From RGIG6353 sp964558655 (lineage in GTDB: Bacteria; Bacillota; Clostridia; Oscillospirales; SIG627), in the NCBI GenBank assembly GCA_964558655.1, contig CAZLEX010000030.1:1-19033 (forward strand): 19,033 bases of DNA. Reading direction: 5' to 3'. Position 1 is the stretch's first letter. Every line of letters starts with the position of its first letter. The translations under genes and the position numbers were made by a program. The notes under the pieces are model-generated. The model saw only the letters and a list, made by a program, of their open reading frames with translations, searched no databases and was not told where the DNA came from. Below are positions 14,480-19,033 of this stretch, piece after piece.

Positions 14480-17182
14480 CTATCCCGAATAAAGGGCTTT
14501 ATGTGTTTGCAAATCCACCCTGCCCGTACGGTCAAGTCCGTTTTTCATTTGAAATTTCTCTACGGCTCGGCGTGTATTAATTCCGAAAATGTTATTTTCA
14601 AGTGCACCGGCTTCAAGGTAGCCCAAATCGTGCAGGCGTTTTTTAAGCTTTAGGACATCGCCTCCCGTACTGCCCACTCTCAGCGGTCTTTCAAACACCG
14701 GCACAGGTTCGCCGTAGGCATGAAATCTGCCTATGTCGGAGTGTGATATACTGCCGACCGAAACGGCATTTTTTTCGCTTTCCCTGTCCCCTGCCGACAC
14801 ATTTTGTGAAAATTCCCGCTCGATTTCCTGTCTGTCACTGTCGCTTGCGATACTGCATATAAGTTTGTAAATTCTCGCAATTTCTTTCACTGTATCGGGA
14901 TTCGCAATTCCCGTTACGGCGAGTCCCGTCGCACGCTGAAATTCCTCGACCGCACGGCGTGTTATCGGGCCGTACCGTCCGTCAGGTTCAAGAGTTGCGG
15001 GAAGTGACGGCAAAAAATTTCTCATTTTTACAAGCTCAATCTGGAGAAGCAATACATCTACTCCTCTGTCGCCTTCGGAAAGAGTCACCGTTTCCCGCAG
15101 AGGCTCATGACACCCGCCGAATACATAAGACGAAACGGCATTGAGTGCGTTCCATGTATCCTTTCCGACAATTCCGTCGGGATTAAGTCCGAAAAGTCTT
15201 TGAAATTCTCTGACTGCAAGCGTTGTATCGGGTCCGAAAGTATTATAATCGGTAAGTTCGGGAATGGAATTGTAACGGCGTCTTACGGTATTAAGTGATG
15301 CCGTTATATACCTTACATTATCTCCTTTGTCACCCTCTCTTATCAAAACTCCCGGATAGGCACGCTCTCCGAGATCCTCCGTGACATTTGCTCCCTCTTT
15401 TCTGTAAACATCGTTCAGTAGATTCCATGTGACCGTATCGACAATACCGCTTTCCTCAATTCCGACCAGACGCTGAAAAGCTTTAACGGCGTTTTCGGTA
15501 TCTTCGCCGTATATTCCGTCGGCTTCCAAAGGAGGCAAATCGGCAAACACACGAGAGAGAGAATTGAGTATACGCTGTACATACTGCACCTTTTCGCCGG
15601 TATCTCCCCTTGACAAATCGTAACCCGGGTACGGAAGATTTCCGACGGTTTGACCGACGATTGGAACATTTACATTTTCTTTTATGCCGTTATATATATC
15701 GACAAGTTTGTACCATGTTACCGGGCCGACTCTTCCGTCGGGAGAAAGTCCGTAAGCAAGCTGAAAAGAATAAACCGCGTCTCGCGTGGTCCCGCCGTAA
15801 AGTCCGTCTATTTCAACGCTTCTCACCATATCGTTATAAAGGGAAATGGTGGAAAGATAAAGCTGTATTTCCAAAACTTCACTGCCCTGTGAACCTGTTC
15901 TGAGTATAAATCCGGGATATTCCTGCGAAGAATAACTCGGTCTCTCCCCTTCACTTGTAAGTTCGGCAAGTTTTTTTACGGCAACATATATTCTGGATAT
16001 TGCGTACCAAGTTCCCTTCCCGACCACTCCGTCGGGATCGAGGTCAAAAATTTCCTGAAAAGCACTTACCGAATTTCTCGTCGAAATTCCGAAAATTCCG
16101 TCAACCGCAACAAGCGGAATACGGGGATAATTAACGGCAATTCTGTTAAGTTGCTGCTGTACCGTCCGCACTGAATCTCCCTCTGCTCCGAGTGAAAGAG
16201 GTGTTCCCGGATAAGACTCAAATCCGCCTATCAAAACATTGTCTTCAACAAGCTCCAACTCTCCGTAGTAATTCTCCAATATTGCAAGAGCATCAAGTCC
16301 GCGATTTGCCAAATCCACCGTACCCCATTGTGACATTCCGGGACAAGTGGAAGTGGTTCCGTTGCAATATTCGGCATAAAACGGTTCCTCTCTGCCGGGT
16401 TTCCTCAAATATACATTGAAAATGTCATCGACAATTCTCGATATATTCTCAAAATAATTTCTTCCTTCGACGAAATATTGATCAAACTGCGTTGAATTTG
16501 TTATATCGAAATCATATCCCCGACTTCTGTACCACTCCGTATAAACTCTGTTGAGCACAAGCGATATCTGTGCAAGTATATTCGCCCGAAGCGACTCCTC
16601 AGGCCATGTTGGATATATTTCAGAACTTGCGACATTTTTTATATAATCCTGAAATGTAACGGTAACATTTCTTGCAAGAGTGTCAGTGGGAATACCGAGA
16701 TGAACGGTAATAAACTCCGGAATATACGGAGTTGTATGAAGCTGTCCCAACGGCCGTGCCGGAGCGAGAGAGGAAATATCACCCGGGGGAAGAGCGGGCA
16801 GTCGCAAAGCATGCGGCGGAACCGTTATATAAACAGGGCCTTGCGACGGAGGAAAAGATTCCGGAAGAGGCTGCATTTGAACCGAAAGTACAGCTTCTCT
16901 GTCGGGGAAAACCTGTACTCCGTTTATATATGTGTTTTGAAAAGAAGAATTGATAACCTCAATGTTATAAAGGCCGTAAGGTGTCAGCAATTCTTCGGGC
17001 GTGAGAGAAGCGGAAAATTCAGGAACTTCAAGCGAAAAACTGCGAGATACGCCGTCGCTTCCGAGCGAAACGGTCTCTTCGTAAATCAAAGGTCCGGCAC
17101 TTGTTTTTATTCTTACCGTAGCCCCCGAAACAGGTAATGCCGAACCTGTTATAAGTCTGATTTTAAGTTGTCCGAACGCCAT
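14480..17182 (-). CDS. SleC-like spore cortex-associated protein: SpoIID-type domain plus six peptidoglycan-binding repeats
   Basis: The frame opens at 17212, but ATG at 17182 (MAFGQLKIRL) has GAAAGGAG five bases upstream, so I use 900 residues. Residues 1-120 form a carboxypeptidase-regulatory-like beta domain (GSALPVSGATVRIK; NTYINGVQVFPDREA). Residues about 155-310 match the SleC/SpoIID lytic-transglycosylase-like domain: IKNVASSEIYPTWP with Glu188 at the place of the SpoIID catalytic Glu, NRVYTEWYRSRGYDFDIT, YCNGTTSTCPGMSQWG (Cys273, Cys280), LENYYG. Six PG_binding_1 units start near 324, 422, 518, 609, 697 and 833 (pattern GD.G..V..vQ..L, DG.yG..T..AV..FQ). There is no signal peptide, as expected for a mother-cell or spore-assembled protein. 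SleC proenzymes degrade cortex during germination but are about half this length with fewer binding modules, so this may be a long paralog with a structural or cortex-remodelling role. Confidence 0.88.
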   Translation of the reverse strand: MAFGQLKIRLITGSALPVSGATVRIKTSAGPLIYEETVSLGSDGVSRSFSLEVPEFSASLTPEELLTPYGLYNIEVINSSFQNTYINGVQVFPDREAVLSVQMQPLPESFPPSQGPVYITVPPHALRLPALPPGDISSLAPARPLGQLHTTPYIPEFITVHLGIPTDTLARNVTVTFQDYIKNVASSEIYPTWPEESLRANILAQISLVLNRVYTEWYRSRGYDFDITNSTQFDQYFVEGRNYFENISRIVDDIFNVYLRKPGREEPFYAEYCNGTTSTCPGMSQWGTVDLANRGLDALAILENYYGELELVEDNVLIGGFESYPGTPLSLGAEGDSVRTVQQQLNRIAVNYPRIPLVAVDGIFGISTRNSVSAFQEIFDLDPDGVVGKGTWYAISRIYVAVKKLAELTSEGERPSYSSQEYPGFILRTGSQGSEVLEIQLYLSTISLYNDMVRSVEIDGLYGGTTRDAVYSFQLAYGLSPDGRVGPVTWYKLVDIYNGIKENVNVPIVGQTVGNLPYPGYDLSRGDTGEKVQYVQRILNSLSRVFADLPPLEADGIYGEDTENAVKAFQRLVGIEESGIVDTVTWNLLNDVYRKEGANVTEDLGERAYPGVLIREGDKGDNVRYITASLNTVRRRYNSIPELTDYNTFGPDTTLAVREFQRLFGLNPDGIVGKDTWNALNAVSSYVFGGCHEPLRETVTLSEGDRGVDVLLLQIELVKMRNFLPSLPATLEPDGRYGPITRRAVEEFQRATGLAVTGIANPDTVKEIARIYKLICSIASDSDRQEIEREFSQNVSAGDRESEKNAVSVGSISHSDIGRFHAYGEPVPVFERPLRVGSTGGDVLKLKKRLHDLGYLEAGALENNIFGINTRRAVEKFQMKNGLDRTGRVDLQTHKALYSG

Positions 17183-17215
17183 TTTTTCTCCTTTCGATAC
17201 GGATAATTTCATTGT

Positions 17216-17242
17216 AAGTCTATGTTTTTTTAAAAAAAATGT
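17216..17242 (-). promoter_or_regulatory. Possible sigma-K-type promoter of the SleC-like gene
   Basis: No sigma-A promoter is seen upstream of this gene. AC at 17241-17242, 16 bases, then CATA at 17221-17224 continuing GACTT matches five of six positions of the late mother-cell consensus (AC, 16-17 bases, CATAnnnTA), about 40 bases before the ATG. The intervening T8A7 tract could also be coincidence. Confidence 0.25.
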
Positions 17243-17363
17243 GAATTTTTACATACACTAAATATAGTAAAGCTATCTCCTTGAAAAATATTCTTCTCCA
17301 CAAAATATCGAAGTTTTACGATTTTTCGTAAAGTGCTGAAAAATTACAAAAACCGCTTTTTGC

Positions 17364-17392
17364 TTGACAAATAGCTTTTTTCTGTGTATAAT
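17364..17392 (+). promoter_or_regulatory. Perfect-consensus sigma-A promoter of the G5-3D/luxS operon
   Basis: TTGACA (17364-17369), 17 bases, TATAAT (17387-17392). Start of transcription is expected near 17399, followed by AAAGGA and the ATG at 17433. Confidence 0.93.
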
Positions 17393-17432
17393 GTCATGCG
17401 AAATTAAGTTTTTGAGAAAGGAATTTTCATAA

Positions 17433-18410
17433 ATGGACGAAAAACATTTTGAAAAATCGTCATTGAGTCTCGATGCTTTTCCCACACACTGCAAAAATCC
17501 CTTTTTGAAATTGTCGCAAAAACAAAAGTATGTTATCGTTTATTCGACTTTAACATTTTTGGTATTGCTTGCACTGATTTGTTCCGCAATGGCTTTTTTG
17601 TCGTTTGATACAAAAGCGGGGTTTAACCCGTCCGAAATGCCTACTCCGAGTTCGGAGAATAACGATTTTGCCGTAACTGCCCCCATATCGCCTCATGTAA
17701 CCGTGCGTTATCATGGAAAAATTCTCGGAACTTTCAAAGGTGACGGAGTAAGTGTCGGCACGGTTATAGAGCACTTCGGCATTACGCTTAGCGAAAACGA
17801 CACGGTAAATCACCCTCTCGACAGTGAAATATGGTACGGAATGGAAATATTTATTGATGAAATTACATATGCCGAGACTTTTGTAACAAAAGAAATTCCG
17901 TACGAAACCGTTGAAATCCCATCACAGAATATACCGCGTGGAGAGCGTTGTGTATCGGTAGAAGGTCAGACCGGACAAGTAGGACAGGTAATCCGTACAA
18001 AATATGTAAACGGAGTTGAAACAGACGCAGAAACTACCGTTGAAGATGTGTATGTCCCCGTTATCAACGAGGAAATTCTTGTCGGCAGCGGCGGCACATT
18101 CACCGCTCCGGACGGACAGGAATATTCTTATTCTTACTATCTTGATGTAGTAGCAACAGCTTACACTCATACAGGCAATCTCACCTATTCCGGCACAGTT
18201 GCACAGGTCGGTGTAATTGCGGTTGATCCGAACTATATAGATTTAGGCTCAAATGTCTATGTTATAGGCAATTACGGAGACTACGGAGTGTGCCGTGCCG
18301 AAGACATAGGCGGAGGTATAAAACGCTGCAGAATCGATGTTTTTCTTGACACGGAAGAAGAATGTGTTATCTTCGGTCGTCGAAATATGCGTTGTTACAT
18401 ACTTGATTAA
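17433..18410 (+). CDS. Membrane-anchored G5 and 3D domain protein (YabE/Rpf2-like cell-wall protein)
   Basis: 325 residues. Residues 33-57 form a single membrane segment after a cytoplasmic N-terminus. About 88-142 resemble one DUF348/ubiquitin-like module (VTVRYHGKILGTF), about 146-219 a G5 domain (IPYETVEI, GQVGQVIRTKYVNGVE, EEILVGSGG), and about 236-325 a 3D domain named after three conserved Asp: Asp265 in IAVDPNYIDLG, Asp291 in AEDIGGGIK, Asp302 in RIDVF. 3D domains share the MltA-type lytic-transglycosylase fold, so the protein probably trims peptidoglycan outside the membrane. It has one DUF348-like module where YabE has several. Start is supported by AAAGGA. The gene is 17 bases from luxS. 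Confidence 0.92.
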   Translation: MDEKHFEKSSLSLDAFPTHCKNPFLKLSQKQKYVIVYSTLTFLVLLALICSAMAFLSFDTKAGFNPSEMPTPSSENNDFAVTAPISPHVTVRYHGKILGTFKGDGVSVGTVIEHFGITLSENDTVNHPLDSEIWYGMEIFIDEITYAETFVTKEIPYETVEIPSQNIPRGERCVSVEGQTGQVGQVIRTKYVNGVETDAETTVEDVYVPVINEEILVGSGGTFTAPDGQEYSYSYYLDVVATAYTHTGNLTYSGTVAQVGVIAVDPNYIDLGSNVYVIGNYGDYGVCRAEDIGGGIKRCRIDVFLDTEEECVIFGRRNMRCYILD

Positions 18411-18427
18411 ACTCGAAAGGAATATTC

Positions 18428-18901
18428 ATGAAAAAAATAGACAGTTTTAAAGTTAATCATCTGCTTTTGGAACCCGGATTATATGTTTCACGCCGTGACA
18501 CTGACGGCAATACCGTAATAACAACATTTGATATGCGTTTTCGCCGTCCAAACCGCGAACCTGTTGTTGATATGCCCGCACTTCACACGATTGAGCATTT
18601 GGGAGCAACATTTTTCAGAAACAGTGATATATCCGATAAAGTGATTTATTTCGGCCCTATGGGTTGCAGAACGGGCTTTTATCTTGTACTCTTCGGAAAT
18701 TTGGACAGCAGTGACATCTATGACAATGTAATGCAGTTCTGTTCATTCGTTATAAATTTTAACGGTGATATTCCCGGAGCAAGCAAAGCGGAATGCGGAA
18801 ATTGGTCGGAACAAAATCTCGATATGGCAAAATATTATGTTTCAGCCTATAAAAAAGAACTTGAAGAAAACAGAAATTTTACTTATCCCGAAAATCTTTG
18901 A
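18428..18901 (+). CDS. luxS: S-ribosylhomocysteine lyase (autoinducer-2 synthesis)
   Basis: 157 residues, the usual LuxS length. It splits S-ribosylhomocysteine into homocysteine and DPD, the precursor of autoinducer-2, in the activated methyl cycle. The metal site is complete: His53 and His57 in ALHTIEHLGATF and Cys123 in AECGNWSEQN. Catalytic Glu56 and Cys80 (GPMGCRTGFYL) are present. AAAGGA precedes the ATG. It is co-transcribed with the G5-3D gene rather than with mtnN/pfs or methionine genes, at least on the left side; the right side shows a new promoter about 57 bases after the stop. Only a weak hairpin (TTGCC/GGCAA, 18909-18927) follows. Confidence 0.98.
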   Translation: MKKIDSFKVNHLLLEPGLYVSRRDTDGNTVITTFDMRFRRPNREPVVDMPALHTIEHLGATFFRNSDISDKVIYFGPMGCRTGFYLVLFGNLDSSDIYDNVMQFCSFVINFNGDIPGASKAECGNWSEQNLDMAKYYVSAYKKELEENRNFTYPENL

Positions 18902-18957
18902 CACTATTTTGCCGACACACTTGGCAATAACAAGTACAAAAAACTGTTCAGAAGCTA

Positions 18958-18986
18958 TTGACATTAAAGTTTTTAAGTGATATAAT
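18958..18986 (+). promoter_or_regulatory. Perfect-consensus sigma-A promoter at the right edge
   Basis: TTGACA (18958-18963), 17 bases, TATAAT (18981-18986). It initiates a transcript near 18993 whose gene lies mostly outside the window. Confidence 0.92.
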
Positions 18987-18992
18987 GCTATT

Positions 18993-19033
18993 GTAAATAA
19001 ACCGTTGAAGCGGAGATAACGGCAATGATGCCA
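18993..19033 (+). promoter_or_regulatory. Start of a transcript: leader RNA (possibly T-box) or gene start
   Basis: The first 40 transcribed bases hold short complementary pieces, CCGTT (19002-19006) with AACGG (19018-19022) and GGC/GCC (19021-19023/19030-19032). The layout GTTGAAGCGGAGATAACGG recalls the 5' part of T-box Stem I, where GATGAAGnGGA-like sequence follows the start site. Alternatively GGAG (19012-19015) is a ribosome binding site for the ATG at 19025. The window ends too early to decide. Confidence 0.3.

Noticed and set aside
17183..17212. Upstream ATG of the SleC-like gene, ten codons earlier
   Set aside because: No ribosome binding site there; GAAAGGAG lies between it and the internal ATG at 17182, which has ideal spacing.

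Overview
The window looks like chromosomal DNA of an endospore-forming member of the Bacillota, class Clostridia, probably an uncultured gut-type lineage near Oscillospirales. The basis is moderate-to-low G+C, AGGAGG-type ribosome binding sites, near-consensus sigma-A promoters, a SleC/SpoIID-like spore-cortex protein, a G5-3D cell-wall protein, two S-layer-homology (SLH) surface proteins and luxS. The lineage is inferred from gene content only.

Positions 1-1050 are a decayed mobile-element scar. The 3' part of a tyrosine recombinase gene (minus strand, frameshifted, cut off at its N-terminal side) abuts the 3' end of an unrelated plus-strand gene; about 370 bases without a convincing gene follow. 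Positions 1051-3715 hold a minus-strand two-gene operon: an Lrp/AsnC-family regulator with its own promoter, then a large cytosolic GHL6-type glycoside hydrolase-like protein, closed by a hairpin terminator. Positions 3716-4820 contain two minus-strand tRNA genes, Leu(CAA) then Gly(CCC), set in a dense field of short, tight palindromes with three copies of a TGGTATAAT promoter motif about 160 bases apart.

Positions 4823-11051 are taken up by two very large paralogous SLH-domain exported proteins (1021 and 941 residues), tandem on the minus strand. Each has its own promoter and the two promoters share their architecture. From 11310 a sigma-A promoter drives a plus-strand three-gene operon: a membrane-anchored CapA-like metallophosphatase, a HAD-IIA (NagD-like) phosphatase and a D-2-hydroxyacid dehydrogenase. 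It ends in a hairpin shared with the convergent SleC-like gene, which carries a SpoIID/SleC-type domain and six peptidoglycan-binding repeats. Divergent from that gene, a perfect-consensus promoter drives a G5-3D protein and luxS. Another perfect-consensus promoter at 18958-18986 starts a leader or gene cut by the window end.

The common theme is the cell envelope: SLH surface proteins, CapA-like protein, spore cortex protein and G5-3D protein. The least explained parts are the palindrome field around the tRNAs, the SLH pair with its shared promoter element, and the Lrp-hydrolase operon.
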